Origin: Treponema sp. UBA1798
GTDB taxonomy: Bacteria > Spirochaetota > Spirochaetia > Treponematales > Treponemataceae
DNA length: 7,858 bases
Assembly (NCBI GenBank): GCA_002319875.1
Contig: DCFS01000202.1
Coordinates: 582-8,439 of the forward strand
Direction of reading: 5' to 3'
Below the pieces are notes generated by a model. The model was given only the letters and a program-made list of their open reading frames with translations, made no database searches and was not told the DNA's origin. Position 1 is the stretch's first letter; every line of letters begins with the position of its first letter. Position numbers and translations under genes: made by a program. This document shows, in pieces, positions 1 to 5,578 of the stretch.

Positions 1-324
1 GGAAAGGGGGTTTCCGTGGCTATCGACGATTTCGGTTCGGGAGAGTCGTCTTTCGATATGCTTGGCAGCGTACCGGTCAATATCCTGAAAATTGACAGGA
101 GGTTTCTGAAGGATCTTGAACCGGCAGGCAGTTCTGCCGTGATTCTTGAAAAAATTGTGGAGCTGGCGAAGAATCTGGGAAAAAAAACAGTCTGCGAAGG
201 GGCTGAAACACAACTGCAGATTGATTTTCTCAAGCAAATAGCCTGTGAGGAAGTTCAGGGGTTTTATTACTCCCGTCCCCTTTCAGAAAAAGATTTTATT
301 GTATATATGCAGCAGCATCTGTAA
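1..324 (+). CDS. EAL-domain protein, C-terminal part (c-di-GMP phosphodiesterase), 5' truncated
   Basis: The last 107 residues of an EAL domain are visible; the reading frame is open at base 1, so the gene begins outside the window. EAL domains hydrolyse cyclic di-GMP to pGpG in the cytoplasm and thereby favour motility over sessile life. Visible family motifs, numbered from the window edge, are DDFGSG (9-14), LKIDRRF (29-35), CEGAET (65-70) and VQGFYYSRPL (85-94). The acidic pair D9/D10, K30, E66, E69 and Q86, which coordinate metal or take part in catalysis in this family, are all present, so this half looks active. The glutamate of the EAL signature itself lies upstream and cannot be checked. 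The residue after DDFGSG is Glu, where Tyr is usual. The stop is TAA at 322-324, and the dCache chemoreceptor follows 89 bp later on the same strand. An N-terminal GGDEF or sensory domain is possible but unseen. Confidence 0.93.
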   Translation, partial: GKGVSVAIDDFGSGESSFDMLGSVPVNILKIDRRFLKDLEPAGSSAVILEKIVELAKNLGKKTVCEGAETQLQIDFLKQIACEEVQGFYYSRPLSEKDFIVYMQQHL

Positions 325-352
325 AATATCCGCCGTTTTCACGGTTGACCTC

Positions 353-381
353 TTGCGCTGTAAGCTTAAAAAAAGTATAAA
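353..381 (+). promoter_or_regulatory. Possible sigma-70-type promoter for the dCache chemoreceptor
   Basis: In the 89-bp gap after the EAL gene, TTGCGC (353-358) is followed by a 17-nt spacer and TATAAA (376-381). The -10 matches consensus at five of six positions, but the -35 matches only at three. The predicted start of transcription would leave an untranslated leader of about 26 nt containing the strong ribosome site at 402-408. I see no flagellar sigma-28-type element in the gap. Co-transcription with the EAL gene is an equally good alternative, because no convincing terminator separates the two genes. Confidence 0.3.
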
Positions 382-401
382 GATATCTGGAATTGATCAT
401 T

Positions 402-408
402 GAGGAGG
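402..408 (+). promoter_or_regulatory. Ribosome-binding site of the dCache chemoreceptor
   Basis: GAGGAGG lies 5 nt before the ATG at 414. This near-perfect Shine-Dalgarno sequence fixes the start at 414 rather than at an in-frame non-ATG codon at 393, which would add seven residues and place the site inside the gene. Confidence 0.85.
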
Positions 409-413
409 CTTTT

Positions 414-2576
414 ATGGATATTCCTTCATCAGGTAAAGTACCCAAAGATGGTAAAACTTCTGCTGATTCTCTTCCTTCCGCCGGTGCCAAAAAAGTTCAT
501 GCAAAAAGGAAAAGCAGTATCGTTGTTCAGTTTTCAGTAAAACTGGCTCTGCTTATCTTTGTTATGTTTATGGCGCTCGGGGTAATTTCCTATAAATCCG
601 TGTTGAAGGGTACCAACGAAAGTTATACGGGGAATATGACCGGTATTGTACCTGTATACGCTGAATCCGTAAGCCTGTGGACCAAGCAGTTTGTCCGGGA
701 GCTGCGTATGTATACGGGGGCGGATGTTACTAAAACAGGAGATCAGGCAGCCGTAATTGCCTGGATGCGGAATATAAAAGACAGACGGTCGTCAGATTTT
801 GCGAGCATCTTTTTCTGCGGAGCAGACGGTATGTCCCACAGCGATACGGGACAGGATATTGATCTTTCCGACCGGGGTTATTTCAAGGCTGTCATGCAGG
901 AAGGCAAGGATATCTTTATCAGCAATCCGGTGAAATCAAGGCTGGACAACAGTATGATTTATACGGTGTGTGTAGCGGCATATACCTCAGCAAATCAGAA
1001 AATTGGTTTTTTTGCCGGTGTCGTTACGCTCAAACATCTGCAGGAAATGATAGCCGGCGCCAGTATCGGGAAAGCCGGATATCTTTTTGTTGTCGATGGA
1101 GACGGAGTGATCATGGCCCATCCTGATGACAGCGCGATGCTTAAGGATCTGGCAAAAGAAGAAAGCATCGGAATGAAAGATGTTGTTGCGGATATGATAA
1201 AAGGAAATACCGGTTCGGCAAAGATCGTGGATATCCGACGGAATCCTGCTACAGTGTTTTACGCACCGGTACCTGATACGCTCTGGTCGGTAGCGGCGGT
1301 TGTTCCTGAAGCGCAGATAAGCAGGGTTGCAGTCACACTTGGAAAAACAATTGCAGTGGAATGTCTTTTGTTTGCAGTGATACTTGTACTTGCCGGCGGT
1401 GCCATGATTATGATGGCGCTTAAGCCGCTTAAAAAAGTGGAGACTGCAATACAGAATATTGCATCAGGCAATGCTGATCTTACCCAGCGGCTGCAGCATA
1501 CGGTGAATAATGAGATAGGTTCCGTCGTTGCAGGCTTTAATAATTTTGTTGAAAAGCTGCACGGTATTATTTCCGATGTCAAGAAATCGGAGGGCGAACT
1601 GTCTGTTTCCGGTGGTGATTTACGGGGCAGTATTGAAGATTCGTCGAGTGCCATAACGCAGATATTGTCCGATATTGACAGTGTAAATAAAGAAATAACG
1701 AATCAGTCCGCCAGCGTTGAAGAAACTGCCGGTGCCATAACGGAGATATCGCAGAACATTGTTTCCCTTGAAAAAATGATTGAAAATCAGGCGAGCGGTA
1801 TAACTGAAGCTTCTGCTTCGGTTGAACAGATGATCGGCAACATCGGTGGTGTCAATCAGTCGGTGGAAAAAATGGCAGCTTCCTTTGACAGCCTGGAAAA
1901 ACGTTCGAGAGACGGTATGTCCAAGCAGGAGAACGTCAGCGAACAGATAAAACTTATATCCAGTCAGTCGGAGATGCTTGAAGATGCGAATGCGGCAATC
2001 GCAAGTATTGCAAGCCAGACGAATCTTCTTGCCATGAATGCTGCTATCGAAGCCGCTCATGCGGGAGAAGCCGGAAAGGGATTCAGTGTCGTTGCTGATG
2101 AAATAAGAAAACTGTCGGAAACTTCTACTTCACAGTCGAAGACTATCGGAGATGAACTGAAGAAGATCCGGGATTCAATCGGGACCGTAGTTACCGCTTC
2201 GGCAGAAACGACGTCAGCATTCAGTGCTGTTTCAGAGAGTATAAAGGAAACGGACATGCTGGTACTGCAGATAAAAAGCGCAATGGAAGAACAGCTGTCC
2301 GGTTCAAAACAGATCGGCCAGGCACTTCACATGATGAATGACAGTACGGCAGAAGTACGGACCGCATCGAATGAAATGACTGCCGGGCAAAAGGCAATTC
2401 TGGACGAAGTAAAGCGGTTACAGGATGCTACCGGTTCGATGAAAGATAAAGTAGCGGAGATGGCTCAGGGAGCCAGAAAAATCAGTGACGCCGGGACGTC
2501 TCTTAACAATATATCGAAGAGTGTAAACGGATCCATTCAGCGTATCAGCGGCCAGATAGACCAGTTCAAAGTGTGA
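414..2576 (+). CDS. Methyl-accepting chemotaxis protein with dCache sensor, HAMP and signalling domain
   Basis: This 720-residue transmembrane chemoreceptor would control CheA kinase, and so flagellar motor behaviour, in response to an extracytoplasmic ligand. Order of parts: a polar, basic cytoplasmic N-terminus (1-37), TM1 (about 38-60), a double-Cache sensor (about 65-305), TM2 (about 312-336), HAMP (about 337-391, beginning at P338), then a long coiled-coil signalling domain. The hairpin tip runs from about 534 to 568 and includes TNLLAMNAAIEAAHAGEAG. The Cache signature DLSDRGYF lies at 150-157. Likely methylation sites are E436/E437 (in SASVEETAGA), E471/Q472 and E625/E626. The long arms resemble the 44-heptad class. 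The C-terminus, QFKV, lacks a CheR-tethering pentapeptide of the NWETF type. The start at 414 is set by GAGGAGG. The last 11 bp overlap the end of the opposing MFS gene. The ligand cannot be named from sequence. Confidence 0.96.
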   Translation: MDIPSSGKVPKDGKTSADSLPSAGAKKVHAKRKSSIVVQFSVKLALLIFVMFMALGVISYKSVLKGTNESYTGNMTGIVPVYAESVSLWTKQFVRELRMYTGADVTKTGDQAAVIAWMRNIKDRRSSDFASIFFCGADGMSHSDTGQDIDLSDRGYFKAVMQEGKDIFISNPVKSRLDNSMIYTVCVAAYTSANQKIGFFAGVVTLKHLQEMIAGASIGKAGYLFVVDGDGVIMAHPDDSAMLKDLAKEESIGMKDVVADMIKGNTGSAKIVDIRRNPATVFYAPVPDTLWSVAAVVPEAQISRVAVTLGKTIAVECLLFAVILVLAGGAMIMMALKPLKKVETAIQNIASGNADLTQRLQHTVNNEIGSVVAGFNNFVEKLHGIISDVKKSEGELSVSGGDLRGSIEDSSSAITQILSDIDSVNKEITNQSASVEETAGAITEISQNIVSLEKMIENQASGITEASASVEQMIGNIGGVNQSVEKMAASFDSLEKRSRDGMSKQENVSEQIKLISSQSEMLEDANAAIASIASQTNLLAMNAAIEAAHAGEAGKGFSVVADEIRKLSETSTSQSKTIGDELKKIRDSIGTVVTASAETTSAFSAVSESIKETDMLVLQIKSAMEEQLSGSKQIGQALHMMNDSTAEVRTASNEMTAGQKAILDEVKRLQDATGSMKDKVAEMAQGARKISDAGTSLNNISKSVNGSIQRISGQIDQFKV

Positions 2577-3981
2577 CCTGCCGTGCGTGTAGATGCCTGA
2601 TCCTGTAAAGTGTCAGCAGTGCCCCTGCAATGCAGACTATCATCAGTATCAGGCAGTCATGCTTCATTCCGTAAATGAATATATCATCCCGGCCTTTTAT
2701 ATAATCATAGACCGGATAACCGGCCTTTCTACCCATAAAACCGTAAAGAAGTGTTGTACACAGAACCAGACCGGTATACTGCCCCATATTACGGACAAGC
2801 GAGTTGACGCTGCCCCCTATTCCCAGCTTATTTTTCGGACAGGCAGACATAATCAGCGAGTTGTTTGCCGGCTGGAAAAGTGACTGCCCGACAGCCATGA
2901 TGGCCAGGGAAACTGCACAGAAAAACATTGTCAGGTGGATTGAAAAAAAAGACATGCAGAAAAAACCGGCTGCCATTACCAGCAGTCCGATCCCGGTGAT
3001 TTTTTCCGGGCCTGTCCTGTCTGCCAGCGTACCGCAGAATGGAGACAGGCCTGCGATAATGACGGGAGCGGTCATCATAAGCAGTCCGGAAAACGAGGTT
3101 GTCTGTTTCAGGGTATTTTCAAAATATAACGGTAACAAAAGGGTATAGGCTGCGATACATATATAGGAAATAAAAGCACAGAGAAGGCTTAGTGAATAAA
3201 TTCTGTCGGTAAACAACGAAAGATCAAGCAGAGGATGTGAGGTTTTCTTTTCATACCGGATAAAGGATATCAATACTATGATTGAAAGAATAATGGAAGC
3301 TTGTATATACGGGCTGGAAAATCCCTTCGTTTGTGCACAGATCAGCGCTGCGAACAGCAGGGTAGTACCTGTGAACTGAAGTACAAAACCCGGTATGTCC
3401 GTGTGCTGTGCCGGCAGATTTTTGTTTTTCCCATCGTCGGGAAGATATTTCAGTCCGAGCAGAAAAACTGCTGTTCCAATCGGAACATTTACATAAAAAA
3501 TATATTTCCAGTTCCATATCGAAACGATGAAACCTCCCAAAGGCGATCCTGTCATTGTCCCCAGTGCGACTGCCGCTGCAAGAATGCCAAGTGCTTTTCC
3601 TCTTCCTTCGTGCGGATACAGTTGTGTGATAATGCCCTGATTATTGGCCATGTATGCAGATGCGCCGATTCCCTGAATGAAACGGCAGACGACAAGCTGT
3701 ATAAATGATCTGCTCATTCCGCACAGCAGAGTTCCTGTGATGAACAGAACTGTTCCGCTTCTGAAAACTTTCGATTTTCCTATACTGTCTCCCAGCTTTC
3801 CGAAGAATAAAAGCGTTGAACAGATAATCATAACGTACGCGGCAACTACCCATTCTATGGCAGAAAAACTGACTTTCAGTGATTCCGACATGACCGGGAG
3901 TGCTATATTGACAATGCTTGAATCCAGCGTCGCAAGAAATGACATTGCAACTACAACAAAGAGCGGAACAGCTTTTTTCAT
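2566..3981 (-). CDS. MFS efflux transporter, DHA2 (EmrB/QacA-like) family
   Basis: This 471-residue, very hydrophobic protein has about 14 predicted membrane segments, the size expected for the 14-TM drug:proton antiporter family DHA2. It would export drugs, dyes or other toxic amphiphiles across the inner membrane using the proton gradient. Signatures: LATLDSSIVNIALP (17-30, with the TM1 acidic residue D20), motif A GKLGDSIGKSK (61-71), motif B around R100 in CRFIQGIGASAY, motif C GTMTGSPLGG (141-150), and a second motif-A-like GTLADRTG in the C-terminal half (317-324). The start at 3981 is chosen because GAGG lies 6 nt upstream. In-frame starts at 3993 (ATG) and 3999 (TTG) lack a ribosome site and would add only four to six residues. 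It is divergent from an AraC regulator, the usual arrangement for a regulated exporter. The substrate is unknown. There is no neighbouring membrane-fusion protein, so an EmrAB-type tripartite pump is not indicated. Confidence 0.93.
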   Translation of the reverse strand: MKKAVPLFVVVAMSFLATLDSSIVNIALPVMSESLKVSFSAIEWVVAAYVMIICSTLLFFGKLGDSIGKSKVFRSGTVLFITGTLLCGMSRSFIQLVVCRFIQGIGASAYMANNQGIITQLYPHEGRGKALGILAAAVALGTMTGSPLGGFIVSIWNWKYIFYVNVPIGTAVFLLGLKYLPDDGKNKNLPAQHTDIPGFVLQFTGTTLLFAALICAQTKGFSSPYIQASIILSIIVLISFIRYEKKTSHPLLDLSLFTDRIYSLSLLCAFISYICIAAYTLLLPLYFENTLKQTTSFSGLLMMTAPVIIAGLSPFCGTLADRTGPEKITGIGLLVMAAGFFCMSFFSIHLTMFFCAVSLAIMAVGQSLFQPANNSLIMSACPKNKLGIGGSVNSLVRNMGQYTGLVLCTTLLYGFMGRKAGYPVYDYIKGRDDIFIYGMKHDCLILMIVCIAGALLTLYRIRHLHARQVTL

Positions 3982-3987
3982 ACGGAA

Positions 3988-3991
3988 CCTC
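3988..3991 (-). promoter_or_regulatory. Ribosome-binding site deciding the MFS start
   Basis: On the minus strand GAGG ends 6 nt before the ATG at 3981-3979. The alternative upstream starts have only A/T-rich sequence ahead of them, so 3981 is preferred. Confidence 0.6.
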
Positions 3992-4005
3992 ATTTTCAAC
4001 TATGG

Positions 4006-4034
4006 TTTACAGCATTTTCTGTTTTTCCTATAAT
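4006..4034 (+). promoter_or_regulatory. Sigma-70-type promoter of the AraC-family gene
   Basis: TTTACA (4006-4011), a 17-nt spacer and a perfect TATAAT (4029-4034) form the best promoter match in the window. Transcription would start near 4041, giving a leader of about 52 nt before the ATG at 4093. The leader contains the short dyads TTGTGCGACAA (4051-4061) and ACAATTGT (4058-4065) and the phased direct repeats at 4063-4093. Bound regulator would therefore sit downstream of the start site, which suits negative autoregulation. Confidence 0.7.
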
Positions 4035-4036
4035 AG
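4028..4036 (-). promoter_or_regulatory. Symmetric -10 element CTATAATAG, probably also the -10 for the MFS gene
   Basis: CTATAATAG reads CTATTATAG on the other strand, so the same bases give TATAAT on the plus strand (4029-4034) and TATTAT on the minus strand (4035-4030). Transcription toward the MFS gene would start near 4023, about 40 nt before its ATG. No good -35 lies at normal spacing on the minus strand: the 17-nt position (4053-4058) reads TCGCAC, and TTGTCG (4061-4056) is 20 nt away. A promoter with a good -10 and poor -35 is typical of activator dependence. Confidence 0.45.
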
Positions 4037-4062
4037 CGGAAGCTGTCGGCTTGTGCGACAAT

Positions 4063-4093
4063 TGTATTGCCATCTTTTAGTACTGTATTGACA
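4063..4093. promoter_or_regulatory. Candidate AraC-type operator: two direct repeats 21 bp apart
   Basis: TGTATTGCCA (4063-4072) and TGTATTGACA (4084-4093) match at nine of ten positions and are offset by exactly 21 bp, two turns of the helix. This is the usual geometry for AraC-family monomers, which bind direct repeats on one face of the DNA. Read toward the MFS gene the copies are TGGCAATACA and TGTCAATACA. The nearer copy lies about 40-49 bp upstream of the predicted MFS transcription start, just beyond the weak -35. The far copy ends at the first base of the annotated araC start codon. Binding has not been shown. Confidence 0.5.
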
Positions 4094-5022
4094 TGGTTTA
4101 TTATATGAAAATGAAAACAGATACGCCGTATTGTTTCAGAAAAATGCCGGATACCCATTTCGGCGTGGATATTTTTCTGAAATCAGATCTTTATTGTGGA
4201 ACCGCGCTGCGCAGACACTGGCATGAGCACCTGCAGTTTTATTATTTCATTTCCGGCAGTGCATTTCTTGATTGCGGCAATCGGACATTTACAGCCGTAC
4301 AGGGAGATGTGGTTATCATCAACAGTTGTGAACCTCATTTTATGGAAAGCCTTTCCGATGATCTGTCATTTTATATCGTCAGAATAGATTTACCTTTTCT
4401 GTTCAGCAGTCAGGCTGATTTATGCCAGACAAAATTTCTTGTACCGCTTTCACAGAACCGTATTACGTTCTGTAATCTGATACGCGGGGATATCCGGGTA
4501 TCAGATTGTATTTCAGGAATGATCACAGAATTTATGTCAGGAGTTTTAGGGTATGAACTTGCCGTGAAATCAGGTATCTACCGTCTGATCGTTCTGCTTC
4601 TGCGCGGACATATCGGAAAGATCCTGTCCGGGCGGGATTTTACTTGCAGACAGGAAAGCCTGAAAAGATTTGATCGTGTACTGGATCATATCGGATCCCA
4701 TTATGAAGAAAGGATTACCGCGGGAACGATGGCGCAGATGGCTCATGTTACGCTCTGCTATTTTTGCCGGGTTTTCCGGCAGATCACCGGAAGGACTATG
4801 ACGGAGTATGTGAATGCTATCCGTCTGGAAAAATCTGCAGAATATCTGGAACAAAGTGCGCTGTCTGTTACTGAAATTGCACTGCGTTGCGGCTTCGATT
4901 CGGTGAACTATTACAGCCGGCTGTTCCGCAGAACTTATCACAGCTCGCCGAGTGCGTTCCGGAAAAGCGGTACTCCGCGTACAACACTGACTGCTGCTAC
5001 TGGTCAGCCAGCCCTTTCCTGA
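4093..5022 (+). CDS. AraC-family transcriptional regulator with cupin sensor domain
   Basis: This 309-residue cytoplasmic DNA-binding regulator has a sensor and a DNA-binding part. The N-terminal AraC_binding cupin half (about 20-165) shows HWHEHLQFYYFISGSA (42-57) and NSCEPHF (77-83), typical of proteins that bind a small ligand in a beta-barrel. The C-terminal half (about 193-290) contains two helix-turn-helix motifs: MAQMAHVTLCYFCRVFRQITG (213-233) and IALRCGFDSVNYYSRLFRR (262-280), followed by SPSAFRK. The start is uncertain: ATGs at 4093, 4105 and 4111 are in frame and none has a clear ribosome site; 4093 is kept as the longest form. It is divergent from the MFS exporter, which is its likely target, and its own promoter region carries phased direct repeats. 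Its last 26 bp overlap the end of the opposing ferritin-like gene. The inducer cannot be predicted. Confidence 0.94.
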   Translation: MVYYMKMKTDTPYCFRKMPDTHFGVDIFLKSDLYCGTALRRHWHEHLQFYYFISGSAFLDCGNRTFTAVQGDVVIINSCEPHFMESLSDDLSFYIVRIDLPFLFSSQADLCQTKFLVPLSQNRITFCNLIRGDIRVSDCISGMITEFMSGVLGYELAVKSGIYRLIVLLLRGHIGKILSGRDFTCRQESLKRFDRVLDHIGSHYEERITAGTMAQMAHVTLCYFCRVFRQITGRTMTEYVNAIRLEKSAEYLEQSALSVTEIALRCGFDSVNYYSRLFRRTYHSSPSAFRKSGTPRTTLTAATGQPALS

Positions 5023-5512
5023 AAGCCGCCAGGTGATTTTGTGATGCATTCATCAGTCTGGTAAAAAGATCTTTCAGGTCACCATTTGCAGGGTCAGAAA
5101 GTTCATCGGTATACAGGAACGACTGGTACATTGCAATATTATTCAATTCTGCTTCGACACCTGTTTGCAGTGCTACCTTTACGGTTCCGGGTATTGTAAT
5201 AAATTTTTCTGCCCTGTCTTCCGGAAGAGAAATATTTCTTATCCTGCAGGTGTCAATGATCCACGCTATATGTGTTTCTTCTGATTTAACGATATTGCTG
5301 AACGGACGGATCGTGCCAAATTTTTTTATGATTGCATTGTATTCAGCCCGTGCCAGATATTCGTCTTCAGCAGCATATTCGAGCATGGCCGTTACGGTCG
5401 GATGCATATCTTTCCGTGCGGCAGCAGATCCCCATGCTTCGGGACTTTCTGCCTGCAACAGGCACAACGTAATAAATACGAGTGTTATAAAAGAAATGAC
5501 TGTTTTTCGCAT
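4997..5512 (-). CDS. Exported ferritin-like protein, DUF2202 type
   Basis: This 171-residue protein starts with a signal peptide (basic MRK, a hydrophobic core at about 4-19, likely cleavage near residues 20-31), so it should act outside the inner membrane. The mature part looks like a four-helix ferritin-like bundle. Helix 1 carries AEDEYLARAEY (48-58), helix 2 SEETHIAWI (77-85, an ExxH with E78 and H81), helix 3 GVEAELNNIAMY (118-129), and helix 4 NASQNHLAAF (155-164, with H160). E51, E78, H81, E120 or E122 and H160 are plausible metal ligands. In helix 4 the position of the usual ExxH glutamate is Ser157, which I recall as a normal feature of DUF2202. The biochemical role of the family is not established; a diiron redox or metal-handling role is inferred. 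ATG at 5512 has GGAGG 6 nt upstream. The gene lies 66 bp after the FIST receptor gene on the same strand but has its own promoter. Confidence 0.88.
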   Translation of the reverse strand: MRKTVISFITLVFITLCLLQAESPEAWGSAAARKDMHPTVTAMLEYAAEDEYLARAEYNAIIKKFGTIRPFSNIVKSEETHIAWIIDTCRIRNISLPEDRAEKFITIPGTVKVALQTGVEAELNNIAMYQSFLYTDELSDPANGDLKDLFTRLMNASQNHLAAFRKGLADQ

Positions 5513-5540
5513 ACTATACCTCCACGGTTAAGTATAGTAT
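5511..5540. promoter_or_regulatory. Perfect 9-bp inverted repeat over -10, ribosome site and start codon of the ferritin-like gene
   Basis: ATACTATAC (5511-5519) and GTATAGTAT (5532-5540) are exact reverse complements separated by 12 nt, with arm centres 21 bp apart. One arm overlaps the -10 element (5536-5541). The other includes the first two bases of the start codon and one base of the ribosome site. As DNA it has the form of an operator for a dimeric repressor. As RNA it could only fold in a transcript that enters from upstream, because the predicted local start (near 5529) excludes the 5' arm. Confidence 0.6.
5519..5523 (-). promoter_or_regulatory. Ribosome-binding site of the ferritin-like gene
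   Basis: GGAGG on the minus strand lies 6 nt before the ATG at 5512-5510 and supports that start. It sits almost wholly in the 12-nt loop between the arms of the inverted repeat 5511-5540. Confidence 0.85.
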
Positions 5541-5564
5541 ATATCACGATTCTCCTGTTGTCAG
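5536..5564 (-). promoter_or_regulatory. Sigma-70-type promoter of the ferritin-like gene
   Basis: On the minus strand CTGACA (5564-5559) is followed by a 17-nt spacer and TATACT (5541-5536); each hexamer matches consensus at five of six positions. Transcription would start near 5529, about 17 nt before the ATG. The -35 begins only 14 bp beyond the stop codon of the FIST receptor gene. The ferritin-like gene can therefore be expressed separately, although no terminator blocks read-through. Confidence 0.6.
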
Positions 5565-5578
5565 AATATTTCGCTTTT

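Noticed and set aside
155..157. C-terminal EAL fragment as a pseudogene, based on the altered loop residue Glu after DDFGSG
   Set aside because: All visible catalytic or metal positions and the C-terminus are intact; the gene is merely cut by the window edge.
333..344. CCGT-TTTC-ACGG hairpin after the EAL gene as a terminator
   Set aside because: The stem is only 4 bp and is followed by TTGACC rather than a T-run, so it is not a credible intrinsic terminator.
1259..2257. Three minus-strand open frames (1259-1654, 1620-2060, 2057-2257) inside the dCache chemoreceptor gene
   Set aside because: They lie antisense to a clear, full-length MCP, have no family resemblance and no ribosome sites, and their composition mirrors the coiled-coil codons on the other strand.
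3982..3999. Longer MFS start at ATG 3993 or TTG 3999
   Set aside because: Neither has a ribosome site, while GAGG stands 6 nt before the ATG at 3981, and the extra residues are not part of TM1.
2593..4033. Several plus-strand open frames of 96-135 codons opposite the MFS gene
   Set aside because: They are rich in Cys, Pro and charged residues with no recognisable domain, and mirror the codon pattern of the real membrane protein on the minus strand.
4088..4093. TTGACA just before the araC start codon as a -35 element
   Set aside because: It overlaps the start codon and the sequence 17 nt further on (ATGAAA) is a poor -10 inside the gene; it is better explained as part of the second direct repeat.
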